A DNA stretch of 64,000 bases from Lawsonia intracellularis PHE/MN1-00 (lineage in GTDB: Bacteria; Desulfobacterota; Desulfovibrionia; Desulfovibrionales; Desulfovibrionaceae): NCBI RefSeq assembly GCF_000055945.1, contig NC_008011.1:62001-126000 (forward strand), in the 5' to 3' direction. The translations under genes and the position numbers were made by a program. The notes under the pieces were generated by a model. That model was not told where the DNA came from. It made no database searches and was given only the letters and a program-made list of their open reading frames with translations. Position 1 is the first letter of the stretch, and each line of letters starts with the position of its first letter. Below, in pieces: positions 37,014-46,689 of the stretch.

Positions 37014-38063
37014 TTGTCTGCCATTTGTTTGAATAATGTTTGTAAATACTGGGATACATCCAAAGCAGTTGATGATATAAATTTTAAAGTAGAATCTGGG
37101 AATTTACTTGTACTCTTGGGACCGTCTGGTTGTGGTAAAACAACTACATTGAGGCTAATAGCTGGTCTTGAAAAAGTAACATCAGGCCAAATAATCATTG
37201 ATGATTGTGATGTAACATATTTGCCACCCTCAAAACGTCATTTATCTATGGTATTTCAATCTTATGCTCTTTTCCCTCATTTAACAGTACAAGAAAATAT
37301 TCTTTTTGGTCTTAAAGTAAGAAAGGTTCCGAAACAAGAACAAAAAAAACGTCTTGATAATGCTGTAGCAATGTTGAATTTATATGGTTTACTTGGTCGT
37401 AAACCTTCTATGCTTTCAGGTGGTCAACAACAACGTGTAGCTCTTGGTAGAGCTCTTGTTGCAAATGCATCTGTATGTCTCATGGATGAACCACTTTCGA
37501 ATCTTGATGCACAATTACGTAATGATATGCGTAAAGAAATTAGGGAAATTCAACAAGCTTTAAAAATGACAATGGTTTATGTTACACATGATCAGGTAGA
37601 GGCTATGAGTATAGCTGATCAGGTTATTCTTATGAATAAAGGAGTAATTGTGCAACATGCTGTACCTGAAGATATGTATATAAAGCCTCAAACCATATTT
37701 GCTGCAAGTTTTATTGGTACTCCCCCAATGAATATAATAAATTTATCTCAAAAGGATGGAAAGCTAATCATATCTGGTTCTCAAGATATTTTTATTCCGC
37801 AAGTCCCAGAAGGAGCTACTGTTATAGGTGTTAGACCAGAACATCTTCAAATTTCTTCTGTTGGATGGCCTAGTATCGTATTATCTAATGAATACCATGG
37901 AGCTGTTTCATTAGTAACTTGTAAAGTTGGAAGTGAAAAAATTATTTTTATTCAGCATGGTAATGTAACTTGTTCTCCTGGAGAGATAGTTTATCTTAGT
38001 TGTTCACCAGAGCATATGCATTTTTTTAATGGAGATACAGGAAATAGGATCACTAGACACTAA
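37014..38063 (+). CDS. ugpC: sn-glycerol-3-phosphate ABC transporter ATPase UgpC
   Basis: A 349-residue ATPase of the MalK/UgpC class: Walker A 'GPSGCGKTTTLRLIAGLE', Q-loop 'MVFQSYALFPHLTV', signature 'LSGGQQQRVALGRALV', Walker B 'CLMDEPLSNLDA' and H-loop 'YVTHDQ'. A C-terminal TOBE domain contains 'VIGVRPEHLQI'. The start is TTG with GAGGAAATAAA upstream; no nearby ATG precedes the ABC domain. MalK-class subunits look alike, so the substrate call rests on the UgpB-like binding protein and on the phosphodiesterase next door. Confidence 0.86.
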   Translation: MSAICLNNVCKYWDTSKAVDDINFKVESGNLLVLLGPSGCGKTTTLRLIAGLEKVTSGQIIIDDCDVTYLPPSKRHLSMVFQSYALFPHLTVQENILFGLKVRKVPKQEQKKRLDNAVAMLNLYGLLGRKPSMLSGGQQQRVALGRALVANASVCLMDEPLSNLDAQLRNDMRKEIREIQQALKMTMVYVTHDQVEAMSIADQVILMNKGVIVQHAVPEDMYIKPQTIFAASFIGTPPMNIINLSQKDGKLIISGSQDIFIPQVPEGATVIGVRPEHLQISSVGWPSIVLSNEYHGAVSLVTCKVGSEKIIFIQHGNVTCSPGEIVYLSCSPEHMHFFNGDTGNRITRH

Positions 38064-38195
38064 TAGATAAAAAACATAGAAAGAAATATATTAGATAGTT
38101 ATATTAGAGTAGTTATAGAAACTTTATATATCTATAGTTATCCTCATATTTGTGTATTATATAGAAAGCACAAAGAGTTATTATAGGGAAGAATA

Positions 38196-39491
38196 ATGGT
38201 TCGACAATTTATACATAAAATATATTATATAGGTTTTGTCCTTAGTTTCATTATAGTTGTTCCAACATTTGCTATAGCATTGGATAAGGTGCATCTAACA
38301 TTTTGTTTTCCTGTTGCTGTAAGTGGTCCTATCACAAAAATTATTGAAGATATGACTGCTGAGTTTATGAGAACTTATCCTGATATAGTTATTAAGCCAA
38401 TATATACAGGAACATATAAAGATACTATTACAAAAGTTTTAACAGCAATGCATGGAGGTGAACCTCCCCATGTTGCAGTGTTACTTGCTTGTGATATTTA
38501 TTCATTAATTGATGAAAATGCTATTATTGCATATGAAGATCTTCCTGGAGGAGCAGAGTTAAGTCATGACTATTTCCCAGTGTTTATGAAAAATAGTCAA
38601 GCTCAAGGAAAAACGTGGGGTATACCTTTTCAGCGCTCTACTATTGTTATGTTTTGGAATAAAGAGGCTTTTACTAAAGCAGGACTTAATCCAACAGCTC
38701 CCCCTCAAACATGGCAAGAGCTTATTGATATAAGTAAGAAGCTTGTTAATAGAGATAGTTCAGGAAAAGTTACACAGTGGGGTATTTCTATTCCTACTAC
38801 AGGGTATGCTTACTGGATGTTTCAGGCATTATGTATTCAAAATGGACTTGAACTTGCAAATTCAGAAGGGACAAAAGTATATTTTAACGACCCTAGAGCT
38901 GTTGAAGCACTTCAATTTTTAGTTGATTTATCATATAAATATGGTGTGATGGAAAAAGGAACTATTGAATGGTCTACAATACCTAGAGATTTTCTTGAAG
39001 GGAAAACAGCTATGATGTGGACTACAACAGGAAACTTAACAAATATTCAAGAAAATACAACTTTTGATTATGGCGTATCTATGTTACCAAAACATATAAG
39101 ATTGGGTTCACCAACAGGTGGAGGCAATTTTTATATATTAAAGAAAACAACAGAAGCTGAACGTGATGCAGCCTTAAAGTTTGTAAAATGGATGACTGAT
39201 AAAGAGCGTGCGGCACAGTGGAGTATTGATACAGGCTATGTATTAGTACGTCCTGATGCTTGTCAGACAGAGAATATGAAAAGATATATTAAAGAATTCC
39301 CCTACCTTGATGTAGCCCTTGAACAATTAAAATATGGAGTTGCTGAGTTATCAACTCATGCAAACCAGCGTGTAACTAAAGTATTAGAGGATGCTATACA
39401 GTCTGCTGTAACTGGAACTAAAACTCCATCTCTAGCACTAGAAGAAGCACAAAAAGATGCAGAACGTATCTTATTACGTTACAGTAATTGA
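38196..39491 (+). CDS. ugpB: Glycerol-3-phosphate-binding periplasmic protein UgpB
   Basis: A 431-residue extracellular solute-binding protein of family 1. A signal peptide (residues 1-32) ends near 'AIALDKVHL', followed by 'FCFPVAVSGPITKIIEDMTA', 'TYKDTITKVLTAMHGGEPPH' and 'WGIPFQRSTIVMFWNKEAF'. These are all close to the UgpB pattern, including the phosphate-proximal region. GAAGAAT lies before the ATG. A 132-base spacer separates it from ugpC, so it may have its own promoter or RNA processing to raise its level. Confidence 0.88.
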   Translation: MVRQFIHKIYYIGFVLSFIIVVPTFAIALDKVHLTFCFPVAVSGPITKIIEDMTAEFMRTYPDIVIKPIYTGTYKDTITKVLTAMHGGEPPHVAVLLACDIYSLIDENAIIAYEDLPGGAELSHDYFPVFMKNSQAQGKTWGIPFQRSTIVMFWNKEAFTKAGLNPTAPPQTWQELIDISKKLVNRDSSGKVTQWGISIPTTGYAYWMFQALCIQNGLELANSEGTKVYFNDPRAVEALQFLVDLSYKYGVMEKGTIEWSTIPRDFLEGKTAMMWTTTGNLTNIQENTTFDYGVSMLPKHIRLGSPTGGGNFYILKKTTEAERDAALKFVKWMTDKERAAQWSIDTGYVLVRPDACQTENMKRYIKEFPYLDVALEQLKYGVAELSTHANQRVTKVLEDAIQSAVTGTKTPSLALEEAQKDAERILLRYSN

Positions 39492-39553
39492 TAAAAAATA
39501 GTTTGTTACTATGTTATCCTATTTTTTTACTTATAACTCCATAACATAATGTT

Positions 39554-40441
39554 ATGATACTACTACGTCATTATATTATTTCTCAAGTAAATGCATGGCT
39601 TTTATTATTACCAGCATTCATTATTATATTTGTATTTTCCTTACTTCCGATAACCTCTACTATTATTAATAGTTTTTTTATGAATGGAGATGGGGGAGCT
39701 GTTTCAAAGTTTGTTGGTATAGACAACTATCTATATTTACTAGAAGATAAAGTATTTCGAAAAGCTTTATGGAATAATTTTATTTTTGTTATGAGTGTCA
39801 TCCCATGTTCAATGATTCTTGCGTTAATTATGGCTTTATGGGTTAATACTAAACTAGCTGGTCGTAGTTTATTGCGTTTAGCATATTTTGTACCAACTAT
39901 TTTACCTATGATTGCTGTAGCTAACATTTGGTTATTTTTTTTCACACCACAATATGGACTTATTGAGCAAATTCGATCTTTCTTTGGTCTTTCTGGGATA
40001 AACTGGTTAGGTAGTGAGAGTACAGCACTTTTTTGTGTTATTGTTGTTGGAATATGGAAGGATGCTGGATTTTTTATGATTTTTTATTTAGCTGCATTAC
40101 AACATATACCTCCTTCTTTAGGCGAAGCTGCTATACTAGAAGGTGCTTCTCGATTTTATTACCTTCGTAGGATAGTTGTGCCTCTATTGATGCCTACTAC
40201 ATTATTTATTTTAATAAATGCAACTATTAATGCATTTCGTATGATCGATCATCTTTTTATATTGACAAAAGGTGGTCCTAATAATGCCAGTATGTTGTTA
40301 TTATATTATATCTATGAAGTAAGTTTTCAATTTTGGGATACAGGTTATGGATCAGTGCTAACAGTAACTTTACTTATAATCCTTGGCTTTATAGCATTAT
40401 TCCAATTTGGTATTTTAGAACGAAAGGTTCATTATCAATGA
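39554..40441 (+). CDS. ugpA: Glycerol-3-phosphate ABC transporter permease UgpA
   Basis: A 295-residue permease with six helices and the MalF/UgpA docking signature 'GEAAILEGASRFYYLRRIVV' (about residues 193-212). It pairs with UgpE to form the channel powered by UgpC. The stop overlaps the ugpE start as ATGA (40438-40441), so the two are translationally coupled. No clear ribosome binding site precedes the ATG at 39554. A slightly different start is possible, though the first helix begins soon after it. Confidence 0.9.
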   Translation: MILLRHYIISQVNAWLLLLPAFIIIFVFSLLPITSTIINSFFMNGDGGAVSKFVGIDNYLYLLEDKVFRKALWNNFIFVMSVIPCSMILALIMALWVNTKLAGRSLLRLAYFVPTILPMIAVANIWLFFFTPQYGLIEQIRSFFGLSGINWLGSESTALFCVIVVGIWKDAGFFMIFYLAALQHIPPSLGEAAILEGASRFYYLRRIVVPLLMPTTLFILINATINAFRMIDHLFILTKGGPNNASMLLLYYIYEVSFQFWDTGYGSVLTVTLLIILGFIALFQFGILERKVHYQ

Positions 40442-41274
40442 AAAATAAATATAATCCATATGAACCTCAGGGGATAACATATTTTTTAGAATTGGCAGGG
40501 GCTTGGTTACTTGCTGTTATTTGGGCATTACCTTTAGTATATGCTATTTGGACTGCATTTCATCCAATGGCATATTCTACAAACTTTTCACTATCTGCTC
40601 CAATTACATTAGAAAATTTTAAACTAGCATGGCAAGCTGCTCCATTTGCACAATATTTTGTAAATACATTATTGCTAGTGACATTGGTTATTACTTCTCA
40701 ACTTATTTTTTGTACTCTTGCTGCTTTTGCATTAGTTCGTTTTGAATTTAGAGGTAAAGAGATATTTTTTTGGATTATTCTTATACAATTGATGATTATG
40801 CCTGATGTTCTTATTGTTGAAAACTATAAGACAATAAGTTCTATGGGACTGTTGGATACGACTTTAGCTATTGCATTTCCTTATTTAGCAACAGGTTTTG
40901 GAATTTTTTTGTTGCGTCAAGCATTTAAAATTGTTCCAAAAGAACTTGATGATGCAGCAGCTATTGAAGGTGCAAATATATTCCAAATCTTATGGTATGT
41001 TTATGTTCCATTAGCAAAGCCTACGTATATTGCTTATGCATTAGTCTCAATGAGTTATCAGTGGAATAATTTCCTTTGGCCATTGATTGTTACAAATTCT
41101 GTTTCTTCTAGGACATTAACTGTAGGTCTTCAAATTTTTTCATCTATAGAGCAAGGTGTTAATTGGTCTATTATTGCAGCTGCAGTTCTTATAACAACTA
41201 TACCTCTTTTATTAGCTTTATTACTTTTTCAGAAGCAGTTTATGCAGTCTTTTATGAGAGCTGGAATAAAATAA
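40438..41274 (+). CDS. ugpE: Glycerol-3-phosphate ABC transporter permease UgpE
   Basis: A 278-residue permease starting MKNKYNPYEPQ at the ATGA overlap with ugpA. The frame is open further upstream, but that would lie inside ugpA. Six helices and the docking motif 'LDDAAAIEGANIFQILWYVY' are present, with 'WNNFLWPLIV' near the end as in MalG/UgpE proteins. It completes the importer, giving ATPase, binding protein and two permeases in the order C-B-A-E. Confidence 0.9.
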   Translation: MKNKYNPYEPQGITYFLELAGAWLLAVIWALPLVYAIWTAFHPMAYSTNFSLSAPITLENFKLAWQAAPFAQYFVNTLLLVTLVITSQLIFCTLAAFALVRFEFRGKEIFFWIILIQLMIMPDVLIVENYKTISSMGLLDTTLAIAFPYLATGFGIFLLRQAFKIVPKELDDAAAIEGANIFQILWYVYVPLAKPTYIAYALVSMSYQWNNFLWPLIVTNSVSSRTLTVGLQIFSSIEQGVNWSIIAAAVLITTIPLLLALLLFQKQFMQSFMRAGIK

Positions 41275-41383
41275 ATTCTATAGTTAGAATATTGTGAATT
41301 ACTAGTAATAACTATATGCTATCTATACTATATATTATTTATATTATTTAGTAATAGTAATTTTAGAAGAAAATTATTGATGA

Positions 41384-42895
41384 TTATAAATCATGATAAT
41401 TTTCTTCTGCTGTATCTTCATTACTATCTGTTGAGTCGGGAAGACTATCTATAGGAACACGATTTGTTGTGGCTGGGGTTGATGAATGCTGTAGCTGCAT
41501 AAAAAGAGTCATTTCATTTGGACTTGTAGGAGTTGTATAATATGATAATATAATAGCAAGAAGTGTTGTACATAATACAACAACTATAAGGCTACCAGTA
41601 GGAGATCTTTTATTAGTAAATTTCCATAGTATGAAAAATGACAATATAGAAATAGTTGAAGTTATAACAATTCCTAGTTTATCAAAAAAGAAAGACTCAA
41701 TAATTTTAGGGAGGTCTGTTTCAAATCCTCGTGGAAGCCAAGTTTGAATTATAGGATAAAGTGATATAAATAGAAATAATAAACCAATTACCAAAAAATA
41801 ACTACTTATACCTAAATATAAGAATAGACTTTTTTGTTCTGTAAGTGAGATTATACATTGAGCTGTTAAGATAGCGATTAAAGAATAAAGACTTATAATA
41901 GAGAGTAGATCAGATGAACTTATAAATATAATGCATAGTACTGTAATAAGGGTATTAATCCATATCCAACTATGACCAGGGAAGGATAATCTATATGCTA
42001 TCAGTTTACGAGGAATACTAAAAAAGTGTGACCAGGGTAAAAGAAAAATAATAAGTGTCCATGGTAACCATATAAGGCATATCATTGCAGTAGAAAACAA
42101 AAAGTCTTTAGTTTGAATATGAAAAATTGTTTGAGTTGGGTTAATAATTTGATAAGTTGTAATAAATTTAAGTAGTTCTCTTCCATTCTCCACTGAACTT
42201 ATAATACTTCCCCATCCTAATAACATAACAAGCATAAGTCCAAATGCTAATGCTCCGTCATAACAACCAGCTCGTCGAAGATTTCCACTCCAAATAAGAA
42301 AAATAAGGCTTGAAATGAGTGGTATAAAAAAACCTACTAAACCACCTGTTAATCCTGCACAACCTGTTAGTAAGAATCCTATAGTAAGCCAAAATGGAGC
42401 ACTGGATTTCATCCATCCTTTATAAAGACATATAATTGCTAACAGGACAATAGCAGCAAAAAGTATTGAGTCAGGAGTGATATATGGCATCAGTAGCGTT
42501 ATCATTGTTGATAAAAGAAGAAGTCCAGCAATAAATGGTACATTTTTTTTTTGCTTAGTAATAATAGCTAGTAGCCATGTAAAAATAAGAACAATAGCAG
42601 ACAGTGACATGTTTGTTATCATTAAAAAGGAAGTTAAATTGATTGGTGAGATTGCAGTGAGGTATAGCCAGGGAGTTAAAGGAATCATAGAATCAGAATA
42701 AGTAGCTATACCAAACTTTAGAATGATTTGGTCATAATATTGAAGAAGATAAGGTACGTACTTTATAAGGAGTAAGATATTTTGAAGAGCAAATAGGATA
42801 AGTAAGCTTACAATGTTAAGGCTAGAAAGAATTGTAAAGCACTTTGATGCAAAGGAACGAACTACAGATGTATTTATAGCATATTGAGTATTCAT
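41384..42895 (-). CDS. ArnT/PMT-like membrane glycosyltransferase family protein
   Basis: About 503 residues with some twelve hydrophobic helices, then a polar C-terminal tail (Ser/Thr/Asp/Glu-rich, residues 460-503). An early loop 'YYDQIILKFGIATYSDSMIPL' and later 'GLTGGLVGFFIPLIS' recall the Asp-containing first loop and 'KGPVGFxLP' region of dolichol/undecaprenyl-sugar-dependent transferases (GT39/GT83). The resemblance is moderate, so lipid A or protein glycosylation is only a suggestion. The start at 42895 follows TTGGAATATACT; an ATG six codons earlier lacks a site. Confidence 0.65.
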   Translation of the reverse strand: MNTQYAINTSVVRSFASKCFTILSSLNIVSLLILFALQNILLLIKYVPYLLQYYDQIILKFGIATYSDSMIPLTPWLYLTAISPINLTSFLMITNMSLSAIVLIFTWLLAIITKQKKNVPFIAGLLLLSTMITLLMPYITPDSILFAAIVLLAIICLYKGWMKSSAPFWLTIGFLLTGCAGLTGGLVGFFIPLISSLIFLIWSGNLRRAGCYDGALAFGLMLVMLLGWGSIISSVENGRELLKFITTYQIINPTQTIFHIQTKDFLFSTAMICLIWLPWTLIIFLLPWSHFFSIPRKLIAYRLSFPGHSWIWINTLITVLCIIFISSSDLLSIISLYSLIAILTAQCIISLTEQKSLFLYLGISSYFLVIGLLFLFISLYPIIQTWLPRGFETDLPKIIESFFFDKLGIVITSTISILSFFILWKFTNKRSPTGSLIVVVLCTTLLAIILSYYTTPTSPNEMTLFMQLQHSSTPATTNRVPIDSLPDSTDSNEDTAEENYHDL

Positions 42896-43070
42896 AGTAT
42901 ATTCCAATATCATTTTAATGAGAATACATCTAGGCTAGATAAACTATTCCTATCTTATTATGTATATTATGTCAAAATAGCATTTTTATAATAGTAGGTT
43001 ATAATAATCTTATTTAAAGACTTATCTGCAGATTATCTATCGAACTAGTATATTGTATAATTTTTTATCA

Positions 43071-43128
43071 TTATAGTATGTATAATATATAAATAATACT
43101 AATTATTTATATATTATACATACTATAA
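43071..43128. repeat. 26-27-bp hairpin in a divergent promoter region
   Basis: Arms TATAGTATGTATAATATATA (from 43072) and TATATATTATACATACTATA (to 43127) are exact reverse complements through at least 24 bases; two more pairs tighten the loop to ACTA. Both flanking genes are transcribed away from it, so it cannot be a terminator for either. Confidence 0.88.
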
Positions 43129-43204
43129 AATCATTTTATAGTATTATATTTTGAATATAGAATCTATCGTATCTTATAAAAATTTATAAAAGGAGAAAAG
43201 TAAG

Positions 43205-44146
43205 ATGCGTGTAGTTGTATTAGGTGGTTCAGGATTTATTGGTAGTTCACTTATAAAAACATTAGAAGGAAGAGATCATAGTATTATAGTTTCAACACGT
43301 GATTCATCAGATATTTCTATTAGTCCATCTTCAAATGTATCTTATGTTGTGTGGAATGGTATTGATAGAGAACCTTGTTTCAAAATGTTTGATGGTGCAG
43401 ATGTAATAATAAACCTTATAGGTGAGAACGTTGCATCAAAGCGATGGTCAGAGAATTGGAAAGAAAAAATTGTAACTAGTCGGATTCAAGTAGGCAAAAC
43501 AATTGTAAGTGTACTAGAAGAGTTAAAAAGTTTTCCATCTGTTTTTATACAAGCTTCAGCTATAGGATACTATGGATACTGGAAAAATTTTGATACTGCT
43601 CCTCAATGTACAGAAAGCTCTCTTCCAGGAAATGGTTTTCTTGCTCAAACAGTAATACAATGGGAGGCATCTACTTCAGCTCTTGATACATTGGGTATTC
43701 GTAGATGTATTATTCGTACAGCACCTGTTCTTGGTATGAATGGTGGTATATTAAAAAAGATGTTACCTGGTTTTTATTTTGGGCTAGGAAGTATTTTTGG
43801 ATCAGGTAGTCAACCTTTCCCTTGGATTCATATAAATGACGAAATAGCAGCAATTATGTTTTTAATAGATAATAAAGAGGCATGTGGAGTTTTTAATTTA
43901 GTAGCACCAGAACAGTTAAATATGAAACATTTTGCACAGTGCCTTGGAAAGGTTTTAAAACGACCTGTATTTATTCATATTCCTGAATTATTATTACGTT
44001 TAACATTAGGAGAAATGGCTGAAGAGCTCCTACTTTCTGGACAACGTGCATACCCTGAAGCCTTATTAGAAAAGGGATTTACTTTTAGGCATGGCCTACT
44101 TTTACCTGCGCTAAAGGACTTATTGGATAACCATTTAGCAATGTGA
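43205..44146 (+). CDS. SDR-type epimerase of the TIGR01777/YfcH (SDR39U1) family
   Basis: A 313-residue nucleotide-sugar-epimerase-like protein. The Rossmann motif 'VVLGGSGFIGSSLIKTL' (about residues 4-20) binds NADP. 'VIINLIGENVASKRWSENWK', 'QASAIGYYG' (with the catalytic Tyr region) and 'PFPWIHINDEIAAIMFLI' are family signatures. Substrate and role are unknown for most members. AGGAGAAAAGTAAG gives a strong ribosome binding site. A large hairpin lies 76 bases upstream of the start. Confidence 0.9.
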   Translation: MRVVVLGGSGFIGSSLIKTLEGRDHSIIVSTRDSSDISISPSSNVSYVVWNGIDREPCFKMFDGADVIINLIGENVASKRWSENWKEKIVTSRIQVGKTIVSVLEELKSFPSVFIQASAIGYYGYWKNFDTAPQCTESSLPGNGFLAQTVIQWEASTSALDTLGIRRCIIRTAPVLGMNGGILKKMLPGFYFGLGSIFGSGSQPFPWIHINDEIAAIMFLIDNKEACGVFNLVAPEQLNMKHFAQCLGKVLKRPVFIHIPELLLRLTLGEMAEELLLSGQRAYPEALLEKGFTFRHGLLLPALKDLLDNHLAM

Positions 44147-44188
44147 TAATTAGTAATTGTATGACAAAAGAATATATAGTAAAGATTT

Positions 44189-45283
44189 TTAATCAGGAAG
44201 GGGATCTACCCATCCTGTATCACCGCCAGCACCAAAACCTGTAATAAAACGAACAGATGAGAGTTCTCCTGCATGGTTTATATGTGCCATGATTCTAAAT
44301 GCAAGTTCTTCACCTTCTCGTTTTACCTGCAAGTCGTTAATAAATGGGATAGTAGATCCAAACCTTAGATCACTAAATATATAGACTTTTCCTGTTTGTG
44401 TTTCATAACTTTCAGTTAAAACAGGAAAAACTACAAATTGTTCATAAGTACGAAATATACTACTTTTTTCTTTTAACATATCCCAAAGTACTTCTGGAGG
44501 CTTTTTAAAAGAAGTAAATTTAGATGGGGGAGAAGTAAAACTATTATAACCTGAGACATTCCAGTGTTCACCTTTATCAAGAATAAGTTTCCAGTGAAAT
44601 GGTGTAAATGCATCAGGAATAAGGTGGACTGCTATAATATGTTCTTCTGTGTTATGTCTTGGTAGTGTTATTTCTTTTTGTGTTTGAAATGTATTTTTTG
44701 CTAGATAACTATGGGTAAGATATGTCTCAAGACCTAGTCTTATTACTATATTGGTAAGAGGATAGATAATTGTCCATAGTAATAATAACACCATAATGAA
44801 TCTATTGTTTCTCCTAAAAAAAAGTCCAATAATTAAAGGGAGTATAAGAAGTAAATCAACTATGAAAAGAGAGTTTAGTCGAACTCTATATTCGCTAAAT
44901 GGAAGAAAAATTTGTGTGCCATAAGAGTTCATAACATCAAGCCAAATATGTAATATTAGAATAGCATAAGTAAAAAACCATGCTTCAATAAGTGTCCATG
45001 AAATTTGTTTAGGTGGAGGAAGTTCATTGGGTTGGGGACGTAATGCAGTAAGTACAACTAATGGGATTGTACATATAAAAGCAAGGCCCCAAGCGCCAGC
45101 TAAAGAGTGTGTGATCCCTCGATGAACTTTAATGTAGTCTATTGCAGAGCTAACAAAAAGAATATCTATATCTGGTAGCATAGCAACAAGCATGCCCCAT
45201 ACAAGAAACCACCATGGTCGGCTTTCTTTAGGAAATGTATAAACGATGGTTGCTCCAGTTAGTGCATGTGTCAATGGATCCAT
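44189..45283 (-). CDS. DUF457/YdjM-type metal-dependent membrane hydrolase
   Basis: A 364-residue integral membrane protein opening 'MDPLTHALTGATIVY'. The conserved metal-site pattern is 'LPDIDIL' and 'HRGITHSLAGAW', and a second His-Asp motif is 'ILHIWLDVMNSYGTQI'. Several membrane helices precede a large C-terminal soluble domain (from about residue 190) that binds no recognisable ligand. The family (PF04307) is annotated as hydrolase by metal-site similarity only. The start follows AATAAGGCACTAC, 14 bases after the kdsD stop, so the two are probably co-transcribed. Confidence 0.85.
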   Translation of the reverse strand: MDPLTHALTGATIVYTFPKESRPWWFLVWGMLVAMLPDIDILFVSSAIDYIKVHRGITHSLAGAWGLAFICTIPLVVLTALRPQPNELPPPKQISWTLIEAWFFTYAILILHIWLDVMNSYGTQIFLPFSEYRVRLNSLFIVDLLLILPLIIGLFFRRNNRFIMVLLLLWTIIYPLTNIVIRLGLETYLTHSYLAKNTFQTQKEITLPRHNTEEHIIAVHLIPDAFTPFHWKLILDKGEHWNVSGYNSFTSPPSKFTSFKKPPEVLWDMLKEKSSIFRTYEQFVVFPVLTESYETQTGKVYIFSDLRFGSTIPFINDLQVKREGEELAFRIMAHINHAGELSSVRFITGFGAGGDTGWVDPLPD

Positions 45284-45297
45284 GTAGTGCCTTATTA

Positions 45298-46329
45298 TTA
45301 ACGATCAGAAAAGATGATTGTTCCTTTTCCAAGAAGGTCGTGTATATGGACAATCCCAAGGAGTTTATAGTTATCGTCAACTATAGGAAGAACTGTAATA
45401 GCTTTTTGTTCCATAATATCAAGGAGTATTGCAATAGTATCTTGTGGTTTACCACATTTAGGCCTAGGTGTCATTATTTGTTCAACAGGTGCATCTTGCT
45501 TCAACCTATTATAACAAATAGAACGTCTTACATCTCCGTCTGTAATGATACCACATACTGTATTTTTTTTATCTATTATTAACACAACTCCAAGACCACC
45601 TTTGTCAAGAGTTTTCAATGCGTTACATTGAGATGTGCCTAGATGGACAGTAGGTAGTCCATCAGTGCGCATGACCTCTGTAACACTTAGTGTAAGACGT
45701 TGACCAAGCATTCCGCCAGGGTGATAACGTAAAAAATCTTTTTCTGTAAATGATTTTAGTGACATAAGGCAAACAGCAATGGCATCTCCCAATGCAAGGA
45801 CTGCAGTCGTTGAGGCTGTTGGTGCTAATCCATGTGGACAAGCTTCTTTAGGTACTTCAGTATGTAGTACAACATTGGCAGCTTTTGCCAGGGTTGAATT
45901 TAATACAGAGGTAAGAGCAATCATTGGAGTACCAAATGATTTAATTGTTGGTACAATAGCATTAAGTTCTGGAGTTTCTCCAGAGTTGGAAATAGATAAA
46001 ATGAGATCAGAACTTTTAAGACTTCCAATATCTCCATGTGCACCCTCAACTGGGTGCATAAAAAAAGCAGGAGTCCCTGTGGAGGAAAAAGTAGCAGCAA
46101 TTTTTCTGCCTACTAGGCCTGATTTCCCAACGCCTGTTACAATAACTCTTCCTTTACAAGATGAAAGAAGTAATAGAGCTTCAACAAATGTATTCCCTAG
46201 ACGTTCACGTATTGTTTCAATTCCATCCATTTCAATGGTTAATACTTCGTGTGCTAGTTTGAGTAAGTATTCTGGAGAAGTTTGAGTAGACTCTGTATAT
46301 TTTTTTGAATATGAATGGATAGCAGTCAT
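45298..46329 (-). CDS. kdsD: D-arabinose 5-phosphate isomerase KdsD/KpsF
   Basis: Interconverts ribulose 5-phosphate and arabinose 5-phosphate, the first step of Kdo and hence LPS core synthesis. The 343-residue protein has an SIS domain ('VTGVGKSGLVGRKIAATFSS', 'HPVEGAHGDIGSL', 'ISNSGETPEL') and two CBS domains ('EVMRTDGLPTVHL', 'QIMTPRPKCGKPQDTIAI'), the standard layout. The start at 46329 follows TTAGGAAAACT; the frame continues upstream but without a site. Confidence 0.95.
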   Translation of the reverse strand: MTAIHSYSKKYTESTQTSPEYLLKLAHEVLTIEMDGIETIRERLGNTFVEALLLLSSCKGRVIVTGVGKSGLVGRKIAATFSSTGTPAFFMHPVEGAHGDIGSLKSSDLILSISNSGETPELNAIVPTIKSFGTPMIALTSVLNSTLAKAANVVLHTEVPKEACPHGLAPTASTTAVLALGDAIAVCLMSLKSFTEKDFLRYHPGGMLGQRLTLSVTEVMRTDGLPTVHLGTSQCNALKTLDKGGLGVVLIIDKKNTVCGIITDGDVRRSICYNRLKQDAPVEQIMTPRPKCGKPQDTIAILLDIMEQKAITVLPIVDDNYKLLGIVHIHDLLGKGTIIFSDR

Positions 46330-46689
46330 AGTTTTCCTAACAGTTTTGTAAATGTATTTGATTAAATGAAGAATAGGCAAAAATATTTATGACTGCAAGA
46401 AATAAAATATATAATCTAAAGGAAAATCTATTGTCTTTTAATGAATAATGAAGTTTTTGACTTAGTATTATAAACTTAAAGTAGTTTTTACTATGAGTTC
46501 ATGGGGGAATAGTTGAGATTCTATCTATCCTTTAATTTTTTATAGAAAAGAAGAGAGTATCGATAAGTATCTTTTGAGGTATAATAATATAAATACATTA
46601 AATAAAATTTTAATAGCCCTATGCTATTATTGTAGATGGAATATATTATTTTGGTATAGGTAACATATCGTTATAAGTTATAATACTTT

